From JACMLD01 sp039919885 (GTDB lineage Bacteria; Bacteroidota; Bacteroidia; Chitinophagales; Chitinophagaceae), in contig JBDSEV010000057.1 in the NCBI GenBank assembly GCA_039919885.1, positions 95,279-159,278 on the forward strand: a stretch of DNA of 64,000 nt, written 5' to 3'. Position numbers and translations under genes: made by a program. This document shows, piece after piece, positions 45,301 through 52,566 of the stretch (position 1 is the stretch's first letter; each line of letters starts with the position of its first letter). The notes under the pieces were generated by a model that made no database searches, was not told the DNA's origin, and saw nothing but the letters and a program-made list of their open reading frames with translations.

Positions 45301-45548
45301 TTAACCGAGCGGGCGGCACTTTCGGGTCCGCTGCCAAATACACCCTGGAATACTACGATGAACAGTCGGCCGAGCATTACAAAGAGGGGCGCGCCGGGCG
45401 GGTGGGGCACCTGCATCTTAAAGGTGCTGGAAATAAATTCTCCGCAATCCCAGAAGCTGCCGGAAGCTTCCATGGTCATGATATACACCGTACAGGCTAT
45501 CGCGCACACTATCCAACCGGTGATGTTGTTAACTCGCTTGAAATTCAT
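42303..45548 (-). CDS. DUF2723 (GT-C fold, O-mannosyltransferase-like) membrane protein
   Basis: A 1081-aa protein with about ten membrane segments in the first 620 residues and a large soluble C-terminal half. It opens RVNNITGWIVCAIACTVYIMTMEASGSFWDCGEF, where the Asp/Glu pair resembles the GT-C catalytic site of protein O-mannosyltransferases, then PHPPGAPLFVMLGRL. Members are now placed in glycosyltransferase family 117 and are thought to add the first sugar of Bacteroidota protein O-glycosylation. The soluble half has a helical TPR-like stretch (about 900-1060). A perfect TATATTTG -7 box lies 27 nt upstream of the ATG. It is probably important for surface glycoproteins. Confidence 0.93.
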   Translation of the reverse strand: MNFKRVNNITGWIVCAIACTVYIMTMEASGSFWDCGEFISSTFKMQVPHPPGAPLFVMLGRLFIVVFQGVFGSGPESAARSVNLMTALASGFTILFLFWSITHFARKIVITNNSIDPTKDQLFSIMAAGTVGALAYTFSDSFWFSAVEGEVYGMSSLFTALVFWAMLKWEHNADQPGADKWIVFIFFLMGLSIGIHLLGLLTIPAIVMIYYFKRYKVTPWGTFWAFLIGCVITGFVQKFVIQYTVSGAGKFDIWFVNGLNMPFFSGFIFYFAAMAALFVWALNFKESAVNKTKLTIFLVLFCLLLLFPFITSSPEIGSRLIKVILVGGVAGLIAYFLKSGGLHKLKLGVWCFAFMLLGYSTYVTTMIRSNANPAVDMYNVDNPNSLVGYLGRDQYGDFPLIYGQVFTARPESYTETDMKYTKGLNKYIEIGYDQKPVYAADEMMIFPRVWDASNDQQHANFYKEYLGLAEGEKPSFANNIQFFFQYQLSWMYGRYFLWNFAGKQNDIQGFAQGNPRDGNWLTGIGFFDNHILGLGDQDNMPDSIKHNKANNKLYGLPFVLGLIGMVFHYFKNRKDFLVSGLLFFFTGLAIVFYLNQAGNQPRERDYAYVGSFYAFAIWIGLGVLQVKEWLQNKLSATVSGAIAFGTCMLAVPVLMGQQEWDDHDRGRKVLARDLAKDYLESCAPNAILFTYGDNDTYPLWYAQEVEGIRTDVRVINNSLLGIDWYINQLRYKVNNSDAIDVIWDAQKIEGNNRNYVYINPRQDLSQEAYYDAYTLMKDFVGSDDANKKVTTEGGEALSYLPTRRLKLTVDEKTVRANGTVNATDTVASEVDFELKKEKNVLFKNDLAIINIIAANKWKRPIYFTAPYTGQELGLANYLRKDGLTYRLVPVKNNTGINIEWVVDKLLHKYAFGSADKKGVYFDEQNRVHLNSIRGAYADGAAGMAEIGKKEEAKKLLDIADKHILEENMPYAMVSKNNQHNYFTLRFLEACFKSDYKQLADHVSKALHKDLDQQMKYYQTLPEGKQQAMQQEVQGTQQMQQMLSMLEGQYKGSTLSGGNAELEKIISSAIDSNDKNKKTLDK

Positions 45549-45574
45549 AATGCATTGGTTTTGAAAAAGTGGGG

Positions 45575-45582
45575 CAAATATA
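45575..45582 (-). promoter_or_regulatory. -7 box of the DUF2723 gene
   Basis: TATATTTG on the - strand matches TAnnTTTG exactly, 26 nt upstream of the start codon at 45548. A TTTA lies about 17 nt further up. Confidence 0.5.
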
Positions 45583-45764
45583 ACGGTCTAAGTGTAAAGA
45601 ATAGTACGGCCTTCCCTTTTTAACGGAAGATTTTCTCTGCAACTATTTAAAATAAAACACCAGCATCTTAAAAAATGCGCCATTGGGCGTATCTGTTGGC
45701 CGGTCCCTTGTTTACAGAACGCGGGTGTTATAATTTTTATGATAGGTATATTTTTATGGGTTAT

Positions 45765-45796
45765 TCAAAAAAAACCGGCGCAGCTGCGTTCCGGTT
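45765..45796 (-). terminator. Rho-independent terminator of the SAM-hydrolase-family gene
   Basis: On the - strand AACCGG / CCGGTT with a 12-nt loop that is itself partly palindromic (CGCAGCTGCG) is followed by eight T residues, 16 nt beyond the stop at 45812. Confidence 0.75.
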
Positions 45797-45811
45797 AAAA
45801 CGACGCGCGCG

Positions 45812-46636
45812 CTACTCGAAATATATCTTCACCACATTGTAAAACAGCCGGTTTTGCAGGTATGCATTGGCGGGTTCTTCCCGATATCCCATCAGCCCAA
45901 AAAGCAGGCCGGCGGCATTGCCTTTATTAATGGCAATTTCAAGGTAACCGGCTGAATTAAACAAGGCCAGTTTCTCTCCCTCTGGTACATCTGCATACGT
46001 TTCGCACAAGGATTCAATGTGATCATTGCGGCGGGTTTCTATCCGGAAGCGCCTGCCTGCCCGCTGTTCTTCAAACTGTTCCCTGGTGATGTTTACAATC
46101 ACATTTTCAAAATTGTCTATAAAAATAATTTGTCCTTCCAGGCCATCGGCGGCAATGAAAGGGCGAAGGTGATTTTTTTCAGTGATTTCAATGTCCGGTT
46201 CGCCGATATCCTGGAGCTGCTTGTCTTCTGTTATGGCCTGGATGGCCTGGCCCATTACTTCAATGCAATACAGGGTGTTTTTAATCTTCGTTTTGTCGGC
46301 CTGCAAACGGATAATTATTGCTGGTTTGCCTTCGGCGATCATGGTTAGCAAGCCATTGTCAGCACAAAGTATATATTGATCCTGGTAGAATGCCAGCAAC
46401 AGGTTCTCCGTTTTATGTTCAAACAGGTTAACCAGTATAATATGAAAAGTGTAAGGCGGAAAATTTTTGATGGCGTTCCGGCAGATATAGGCCGACTGGG
46501 TGTAATTGAATGGTGGGAGGAGGTGGGTAATATCTGCAATGGTAAATGCAGGGTTGATCTGCAATAATCTTCCCTTTGCTGCCCCCACCAGGTAATCCTG
46601 GTAACCGATGTCTGATGTGAGGGTAACTAAAGGCAT
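45812..46636 (-). CDS. SAM hydroxide adenosyltransferase/fluorinase-family protein (DUF62)
   Basis: A 274-aa protein of the family that uses SAM and a nucleophile (hydroxide in bacteria) to give adenosine and methionine. The N-terminal SAM-binding motif LTSDIGYQDYLVGAAKG and the middle CADNGLL sequence are present, and the C-terminal domain has VPEGEKLALFNSAGYLEIAINKGNAAGLL, typical of the group. The usual VDPGVG-type loop reads ILVNLFEHKTENLLL here, a difference seen in some Bacteroidota members. It is a distinct unit, with a terminator after it. No halogenation genes are nearby, so hydroxide chemistry is the safest guess. Confidence 0.85.
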   Translation of the reverse strand: MPLVTLTSDIGYQDYLVGAAKGRLLQINPAFTIADITHLLPPFNYTQSAYICRNAIKNFPPYTFHIILVNLFEHKTENLLLAFYQDQYILCADNGLLTMIAEGKPAIIIRLQADKTKIKNTLYCIEVMGQAIQAITEDKQLQDIGEPDIEITEKNHLRPFIAADGLEGQIIFIDNFENVIVNITREQFEEQRAGRRFRIETRRNDHIESLCETYADVPEGEKLALFNSAGYLEIAINKGNAAGLLFGLMGYREEPANAYLQNRLFYNVVKIYFE

Positions 46637-46742
46637 TGTTACTGGATATAAAGGTTTATTGTGAGAACGCGTGAACCGAATACTATTTAGTGCTGCATAA
46701 ATAAGGCGCCAGCATGTAACAAGTACAGCCAGGGCACCCGGT

Positions 46743-47552
46743 TTATTTTATGAGTTTGCCGTCTTTAAAGAAAAATTTGTGCGTAAACTTATCGGCCAGG
46801 GCCGGAAAAAAACGGTTCAGAAAAACGGTGCGTTTACCCGTAAAAGTGAGTACCAGCGTGCGTTTCTTTTTTTCAATGGCATCAGCAATATGATGGGCGC
46901 ATGTTGCCGCACTCATCATTTTATCTTCGTCCATGGGCGATTCTCCCTGCGATTTCCCTTGCTCATTCAGTGCTGCGTTGCGTATATTAGACGTGGTAAA
47001 TCCTGGGCATACCCACATTACGTGTACATCCTTGTCCAGTAACTCCGTCCGCAGCGATTCCAGCCAGCCCTGCAATGCAAATTTGGAAGCCGAATACCCG
47101 CTTCTGCCGGGCAATCCGCGGTAACCTGCAATAGAGGATACGCCTACAACAATACCTTTCCGTTCCAGCAACGAGGGAAGCGCAAATTTTGTGCAATACA
47201 CGCTTCCGTAGAAATTGATGTCCATTACCTTTCGGATAACGTCTACATCTGTATCGTTTACAAGCGCATGCATAGAAACGCCTGCGTTGTTAATCAAGAT
47301 ATCAATGCCCCCAAAGGTGTCAATGGTTGATTCTATAAAACGCCTGCAATCCTGCTCCTTGCTTACATCGCAAACAATGGCGTGCAGCAAAACATTGGTG
47401 TACGCGAGTTGCAGGTTGTAAATCTTGTCGTGGTTACGTGCACAGGTGGCTACCCGGGCGCCGTTTTTTATCATAACGTCTACCAGTGCTTTCCCTATTC
47501 CGTCCGTTCCGCCGGTAATGGCCACTACCTTATCGTTGAAAAAAGAAGTCAT
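46743..47552 (-). CDS. SDR-family oxidoreductase
   Basis: A 269-aa short-chain dehydrogenase of the type common in Bacteroidota: ITGGTDGIGKALV at the N-terminus, INNAGVSMHALV around 90, and catalytic SGYSASKFALQGWLESLR (Tyr/Lys). The C-terminal 60 residues (FTGKRTVFLNRFFPALADKF) resemble membrane-associated dehydrogenase/reductase SDR7-like proteins. I start at ATG 47552: the next in-frame ATG (47579) lies in the promoter, whose -7 box is at 47577-47584. The substrate, perhaps a lipid or retinoid-like carbonyl, cannot be told. It is the last gene before the putative island. Confidence 0.9.
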   Translation of the reverse strand: MTSFFNDKVVAITGGTDGIGKALVDVMIKNGARVATCARNHDKIYNLQLAYTNVLLHAIVCDVSKEQDCRRFIESTIDTFGGIDILINNAGVSMHALVNDTDVDVIRKVMDINFYGSVYCTKFALPSLLERKGIVVGVSSIAGYRGLPGRSGYSASKFALQGWLESLRTELLDKDVHVMWVCPGFTTSNIRNAALNEQGKSQGESPMDEDKMMSAATCAHHIADAIEKKKRTLVLTFTGKRTVFLNRFFPALADKFTHKFFFKDGKLIK

Positions 47553-47576
47553 AAAACAAAAGAGATAATATTTCGG

Positions 47577-47608
47577 CAAACCTAGTCTAAATACCCGTTA
47601 TCTCAAAA
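47577..47608 (-). promoter_or_regulatory. Promoter of the SDR gene
   Basis: On the - strand TTTTG (47604-47608), a 19-nt spacer and TAGGTTTG (47577-47584), a perfect Bacteroidota promoter. It lies 25 nt before the ATG at 47552 and excludes the earlier in-frame ATG at 47579. Confidence 0.7.
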
Positions 47609-47744
47609 GGCGCATGAGCACAATACCAACGGTTTAGCACAGTTTTTAACAAGTCGCCTTAATTTTACAGGTATTGTTGCGTGAACGGGTACAATTCAAT
47701 TTAAAAAGTTGTGATCTTTTGGCGGTATAATGCAAATCCTTTTC

Positions 47745-47766
47745 TGCGGAGAGCCGGATTCGAACC
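47745..47766 (-). other. tRNA 3'-end fragment (attachment-site-like); note on 47609-48101
   Basis: On the - strand these 22 nt read as a tRNA T-arm loop (GGTTCGAATCC) running into the 3' acceptor half (TCTCCGCA), with no matching 5' half in the 100 bases upstream: a lone 3' end. Such fragments are left by integrases that recombine at tRNA 3' ends. The T-stem pairs poorly beyond the loop, so homology stops there. The rest of 47609-48101 has no gene I can support; it is AT-rich and upstream of nothing on the - strand except the end of the ASPIC gene. Confidence 0.65.
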
Positions 47767-48101
47767 TACCCTTTAAACCGGTGTTGATTAACGCTTTTGA
47801 ACACATATTGGCAGAAGCGCGCGAAGCATTAAATTAGTGTAATAGGATTAACCAGTTAGGCACAAATGATTGCCTGGAGCGGCCTCAGAAAAAAACGTTA
47901 GAAATTTTTATTGTAAAGCGTTCAGCAGCGAAAGCTGATTGGCTATTTTCTACAGTATTTCATAAGTCGTCGCCAAAATGGAATACCTATGCAGGGGTTG
48001 CTGGAAGTTAGCTATTCGATGTTAGTTGATCACCACGACGTGCCATTTTGCTGGCTAAACGATGCCGTGTTGCGCTTGCGATTTAATTAAAAGGGAAATT
48101 G

Positions 48102-51100
48102 TTACTTTTTCTTTGATAGGTGGTAACATTTAAGCCGGTCGTCATTCACTCCTGCAATTAACTCCTGTTTGCCACCAACAGTCAGCAGGATACTGCTTCT
48201 TACATCGCCCCTTACATTTAAACCGGCACTTGATTGAGGTAAATAAGCGAAATGATTCTTTCCATCGCCCAAAAAAACCATTCCGTGGTTGGCACGGTAC
48301 CTCCCGAACTTAATTCTTGTCCAGGCATTGTTGCCTGTGCAAATCATATCCTGGTTTCCATCACCATTTACATCTGTCACGGCAATAGAATATACGGGCG
48401 AATATTGTGCCTCAGCCGGTAAAAGCCGTTCTGCAAAACCGGCTGCTCCTTTGTTTTCCAGGTATACCGTTCGCATGGTAGTAGCTTTCAATTGACCGGC
48501 ATCTTTTAACTGTGCAGGAGTAAAAAGCTCATTGATTGTAGCAGCTGCGTAGGAATGATACTCGAGAAATTTTTTCTTTAGAAAAGGTAGCTGGTCAGTG
48601 ATATCGTCTCTTGAAGCCGCCGGGTAAGAAGTATCTCCGATATAATAACATAAGATAGGATCGACAGAACCATTTGCATCGAAATCTTTATAATAAAGTG
48701 TCATTGGCTTTTTTTCATCAGCCCTAAACTGCGTGTTCTCACCACAGTTGCCGATAACCAGGTCCATGTCACCATCATTATCAAAATCAGCACAGGCAAT
48801 GGTACTCCACCAGCCCCAGGAAGGAAATTTTATATACTCATCCGAAGCATCCACCAATTTTCCATGCTGATTGATAAATATTTTAACCGGCATCCATTCG
48901 CCCACGATCACCAGATCTTTTTGTTGATCGTTATTTACATCCAGCCATAAGGCATCCGTCACCATGCCGATACTTTGTAATTGCGTTGCTATATCGTTGG
49001 TCGCATCTTTAAAAACACCTTTGCCATCGTTCAATAAAATTGTGCTTCGGGCTGTTAATGGATATTTCCCTGGAACCAGCCTTCCGCCAACAAAAAGATC
49101 TTCATCACCGTCACCATCAATATCTGCAGCTTTAACGCAGCCTGTACTTATAAGCATGTTGGGTAAAGCTTTTTCACTTTTTATAAAAGTTCCATTGCCC
49201 GTATTCAAATAAAGCCTGTCTTGCAGGGCAGGATCGTTTTCGGCGAACTCGTACCCACCGCTGCATGCGTAGAGATCAAGATCTCCATCATTGTCTGCAT
49301 CGAAAAATTCAGCTGCCACATCTTCATAGGGCAAATCTTTTTCCAGCGCCGACTGCGCTGTTTTTATAAACGCCCCATTGGCTGTCTGAATGAATACCTG
49401 GCATGGCTGGCCTTTTGCACCACCAATGAAAAGATCTTCCCTGCCGTCTTTGTTAATGTCTGCCTTCGCCATACAGGGTCCCTGCCTTGATAAATATCCC
49501 GGCAGAAGGGGCTGAACCGTAAAATCATTAAATAAATTTTCCCGGTGGGTAAAAGAGATGAGCGAATCGGATGTAAAATATTTTTTCTGTGCAACGGATG
49601 AATCACGCTTCCATTGAGTAGTCGCACTTTCCCAATTGAGTGTTAAAAGCTGGTTGGGCTTTATGTTCACCAATCGTTGCATTTTATCATCGTTCCATAT
49701 TACCAGGATAGAATCGATCATTGTATTTTGGCCAACACCAAAATTTAATACAGGGTCAACCGAAGATTGAAAACCCCTTTCGGGCATTTGCTCCTGGTAG
49801 TATAATTTGCCTTTACAAAACAGTGTTACTTTAGTGCCAAAACCACTCTGGTTTTTATTACTGCCCTGTAGTTTTATTTTTAAGTAATGATTGGCAGGTA
49901 ACAGTTTTTCGGCATTATTTCTATAAATATCCGCTTGTTCATTGGTATTATTTATCACAAGATCCATGTCTCCGTCATTGTCAAGATCCGCATAGGCAGC
50001 GCCGGAAGAAATGGTGGCACGGTCGAGCCCCCAGTCTTTTATTTTATTGGTGAAATTTTTGCCGCTATCATTTTGAAAAATATAGTTGGATAAATATACT
50101 GAAGGCATTTTGGCAAGCAGGTCTGCTCCGGTAAGCGGTTGGCCATTGCGGCGTTCCTTTACGATACGGTCTATCCGGTATTTTATAAAATCCATATTGG
50201 TGTTGTCCTTTACATATCCATTTGTGATAAACAGGTCCTTATAACCGTCATTGTCAAAATCAGCAAATAGGGGAGCCCAGCTCCAGTCTGTATTTGATAC
50301 GCCCGCTAACTGTCCTATTTCACTGAAAGTGCCGTCGCCGTTATTCTTGTGCAGCATATTGCGGCTGTACTGGTAATAAAATCCATTATTAAAAAGAAGT
50401 TGAAACTTGTCGAAGTTTTCTGCACCACTATGCATTTTCTGCGTATAATTATCTTCCGGTAACATATCCAGGGTAACAAGATCGGTCAATCCGTCATTGT
50501 TGAAATCGGCGCAATCGGATCCCATGGAAAAAAAAGAAGACTCGTCCATGCACTCGCTCAGCTTTTCGGAAAATGTACCGTTACCATTGTTGATAAAAAG
50601 GTAATCGGGTTCATTAAAATCATTGGACACATATATATCAGGCCATCCATCATTATTCACATCTGATATTGCCAGGCCTAAGCCAAAACTCAATACATTG
50701 TTTGTAATGCCAGCCTGGTCGCTTACATTGGTAAAGTGACCGTTATCATTTCTGTATAATTTACTGGCGTAAGCAGGTTGCTGTTCCTTTCGCATGGCGG
50801 GATTAGTAAACACATCGCCTGCATATTTTTTTAAAGAATGATTGATAAGAAACATGTCAAGGTCGCCATCTTTGTCATAATCAAAAAAGGCGGCCTGGGT
50901 TGAATAGCCATTATCTGCCAACCCATATTGTGCTGCCTGTTCTGAAAAGCTGCCATCGCCGTTGTTAATGTACAGCAGATTTTCTCTTCTGTCCGAATTG
51001 GCATCTGCCGAGCGGCAAATATAGATATCCAGTTTGCCATCGCCATTTACATCAGCCATGCATGCCCCGGTACACCAGCCTTGCTTTTCAGCAATGCCCG

Positions 51101-51407
51101 CCTTTTTTGTAATGTCTTCAAATTTAAATTTGCCTTTATTAAGATACAGGCGGTTGGGCACCATATTGCCGGTAAATAAAATATCGGGTAACCCATCATT
51201 GTTGATATCACCAACCGCTACGCCGCCTCCATTATAGAAATAAGTATAATTGAGCACATTGGCATCTTCATTTTCTTTTAGCACATTTTTGAAGTCAATA
51301 CCGGTATCGTTGCCTTCAAGTAAACTGAAAAGCGTATCAGCCTTTTGCGTGCAGGATAAAAATCCCACTGCGTAAAAAAATAAGATTAACCAACATCTTC
51401 CTGTCAT
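48102..51407 (-). CDS. VCBS/FG-GAP repeat lipoprotein with ASPIC/UnbV domain
   Basis: An 1101-aa lipoprotein (signal MTGRCWLILFFYAVGFLSC, Cys19). Many calcium-binding FG-GAP/VCBS-type repeats of form 'D.N.DG..D' (for example VGDINNDGLPDILFTGN, ADVNGDGKLDIYI, DYDKDGDLDMFLINH) make beta-propeller blades. An ASPIC/UnbV domain lies near 510-590 (KLQGSNKNQSGFGTKVTLF, then SILVIWNDDKMQRLVNIKP), and further repeats follow to the C-terminus. Such CRTAC1-like proteins often sit at the end of SusC/SusD loci, as here after NagX, GH20 and SusD on the same strand. The function is unknown, perhaps surface binding of glycans. It is 31 nt from the NagX gene and likely cotranscribed. Confidence 0.92.
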   Translation of the reverse strand: MTGRCWLILFFYAVGFLSCTQKADTLFSLLEGNDTGIDFKNVLKENEDANVLNYTYFYNGGGVAVGDINNDGLPDILFTGNMVPNRLYLNKGKFKFEDITKKAGIAEKQGWCTGACMADVNGDGKLDIYICRSADANSDRRENLLYINNGDGSFSEQAAQYGLADNGYSTQAAFFDYDKDGDLDMFLINHSLKKYAGDVFTNPAMRKEQQPAYASKLYRNDNGHFTNVSDQAGITNNVLSFGLGLAISDVNNDGWPDIYVSNDFNEPDYLFINNGNGTFSEKLSECMDESSFFSMGSDCADFNNDGLTDLVTLDMLPEDNYTQKMHSGAENFDKFQLLFNNGFYYQYSRNMLHKNNGDGTFSEIGQLAGVSNTDWSWAPLFADFDNDGYKDLFITNGYVKDNTNMDFIKYRIDRIVKERRNGQPLTGADLLAKMPSVYLSNYIFQNDSGKNFTNKIKDWGLDRATISSGAAYADLDNDGDMDLVINNTNEQADIYRNNAEKLLPANHYLKIKLQGSNKNQSGFGTKVTLFCKGKLYYQEQMPERGFQSSVDPVLNFGVGQNTMIDSILVIWNDDKMQRLVNIKPNQLLTLNWESATTQWKRDSSVAQKKYFTSDSLISFTHRENLFNDFTVQPLLPGYLSRQGPCMAKADINKDGREDLFIGGAKGQPCQVFIQTANGAFIKTAQSALEKDLPYEDVAAEFFDADNDGDLDLYACSGGYEFAENDPALQDRLYLNTGNGTFIKSEKALPNMLISTGCVKAADIDGDGDEDLFVGGRLVPGKYPLTARSTILLNDGKGVFKDATNDIATQLQSIGMVTDALWLDVNNDQQKDLVIVGEWMPVKIFINQHGKLVDASDEYIKFPSWGWWSTIACADFDNDGDMDLVIGNCGENTQFRADEKKPMTLYYKDFDANGSVDPILCYYIGDTSYPAASRDDITDQLPFLKKKFLEYHSYAAATINELFTPAQLKDAGQLKATTMRTVYLENKGAAGFAERLLPAEAQYSPVYSIAVTDVNGDGNQDMICTGNNAWTRIKFGRYRANHGMVFLGDGKNHFAYLPQSSAGLNVRGDVRSSILLTVGGKQELIAGVNDDRLKCYHLSKKK

Positions 51408-51437
51408 TTACTAATTTTTAGTTTAGCGTTTTATTTT

Positions 51438-52565
51438 CTATAACCTGATATAAATTTTTTTCCGGTTAAGTAGCCAGGCCACCAGCCAGCAGATCATTGT
51501 AAAGCATAGTGCAAACACAAGTGAACCAAAAGGCCCTGGAAAAATTTGCTGAAAAATGAGTTCGTTGATCCAATCAATAAAAATTTTACCCGGCTTAACA
51601 TTTATGATAATGAAAAATAAAAACAGGTTTGAAAGAACATAAATGAATAACGGATTTTTTCCCATGGGTGAAAAGAATGCCACTAACTTTTTCCAATGCA
51701 GTATTTCTACCAGGTAAAATAATAGTGCCACAGCCAGCATGTCAATTCCTGAAGTAAAGAGGACATACGAACTGGTCCACAATTTTTTATTAAATGGCAA
51801 CAGATAATTCCATAGCAAGCCTGCTATTACCAAGACGATACCCCATGTGCCAAGCCGAACAATGGACTTGAACGTTTTTCCATCCCGGCGGATGATTATG
51901 CCTGTGAGATAACCGATCAACACGTTTACGGTTGCGGGGATAGTGCTCAGCAGTCCTTCGGGATCAAAGACAATACCTTTTTCCCGATATAAATGCCGTT
52001 CACCTAAAACCGCCAGGTCTATCTTGCGAATTACATTTCCTGTAGCAGTTAACTGTTGGCCGGGATCGCCAAAATGAATCAGCAAAAACCAATACACTAG
52101 TAAGCACGAAGCCGAAGCAATGATGATGCCTGTTACAGGTAGATAATAAATCATCACAGCGGCAAGCAGGTAGCATAGTGCTATGCGTTGAAGAACAGCT
52201 AAAATACGTACCTGGTCATATTTTTCAAATAACAGCCTGCCATCTATCCAATGCATAGTGGTATACCAGGTCAATAAATAACCAGCTAAAAAAATAAAAA
52301 AGCTCCGCTTCAATATTTTCGACAGTATGTCTGCTGCTGTTTGTTGCTGCCATTTATCTTTTACAAATGAGAGTGCATTGCCTACAGCAAACAAAAAAGA
52401 CGGGAAAACAAGATCGGTTAAAGTACAGCCGTTCCAGTCTGCATGCAGTAGAGATTTGTATGGCGTGGCGCCGCTTCCCGGCGTATTCACCACTATCATC
52501 AAAAATACAGTCATGCCCCGGAAGACATCCAGCGTATCAAACCGCAGTTGTTTAATAGTTGTCAT
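51438..52565 (-). CDS. NagX/DUF5009-type transmembrane acyltransferase
   Basis: A 375-aa inner-membrane protein with about ten hydrophobic segments, related to heparan-alpha-glucosaminide N-acetyltransferase (HGSNAT). It starts QLRFDTLDVFRGMTVFLMIVVNTPG, then LTDLVFPSFLFAVGNALSFV and ILKRSFFIFLAGYLLTWY, the family's conserved helices, and ends WLVAWLLNRKKIYIRL. In other Bacteroidota and proteobacteria such genes accompany amino-sugar genes. It is coupled to the GH20 gene: only 1 nt separates the GH20 stop from its ATG, so translation may be linked. It probably moves an acyl group or an amino sugar across the membrane. Confidence 0.88.
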   Translation of the reverse strand: MTTIKQLRFDTLDVFRGMTVFLMIVVNTPGSGATPYKSLLHADWNGCTLTDLVFPSFLFAVGNALSFVKDKWQQQTAADILSKILKRSFFIFLAGYLLTWYTTMHWIDGRLLFEKYDQVRILAVLQRIALCYLLAAVMIYYLPVTGIIIASASCLLVYWFLLIHFGDPGQQLTATGNVIRKIDLAVLGERHLYREKGIVFDPEGLLSTIPATVNVLIGYLTGIIIRRDGKTFKSIVRLGTWGIVLVIAGLLWNYLLPFNKKLWTSSYVLFTSGIDMLAVALLFYLVEILHWKKLVAFFSPMGKNPLFIYVLSNLFLFFIIINVKPGKIFIDWINELIFQQIFPGPFGSLVFALCFTMICWLVAWLLNRKKIYIRL

Positions 52566-52566
52566 T

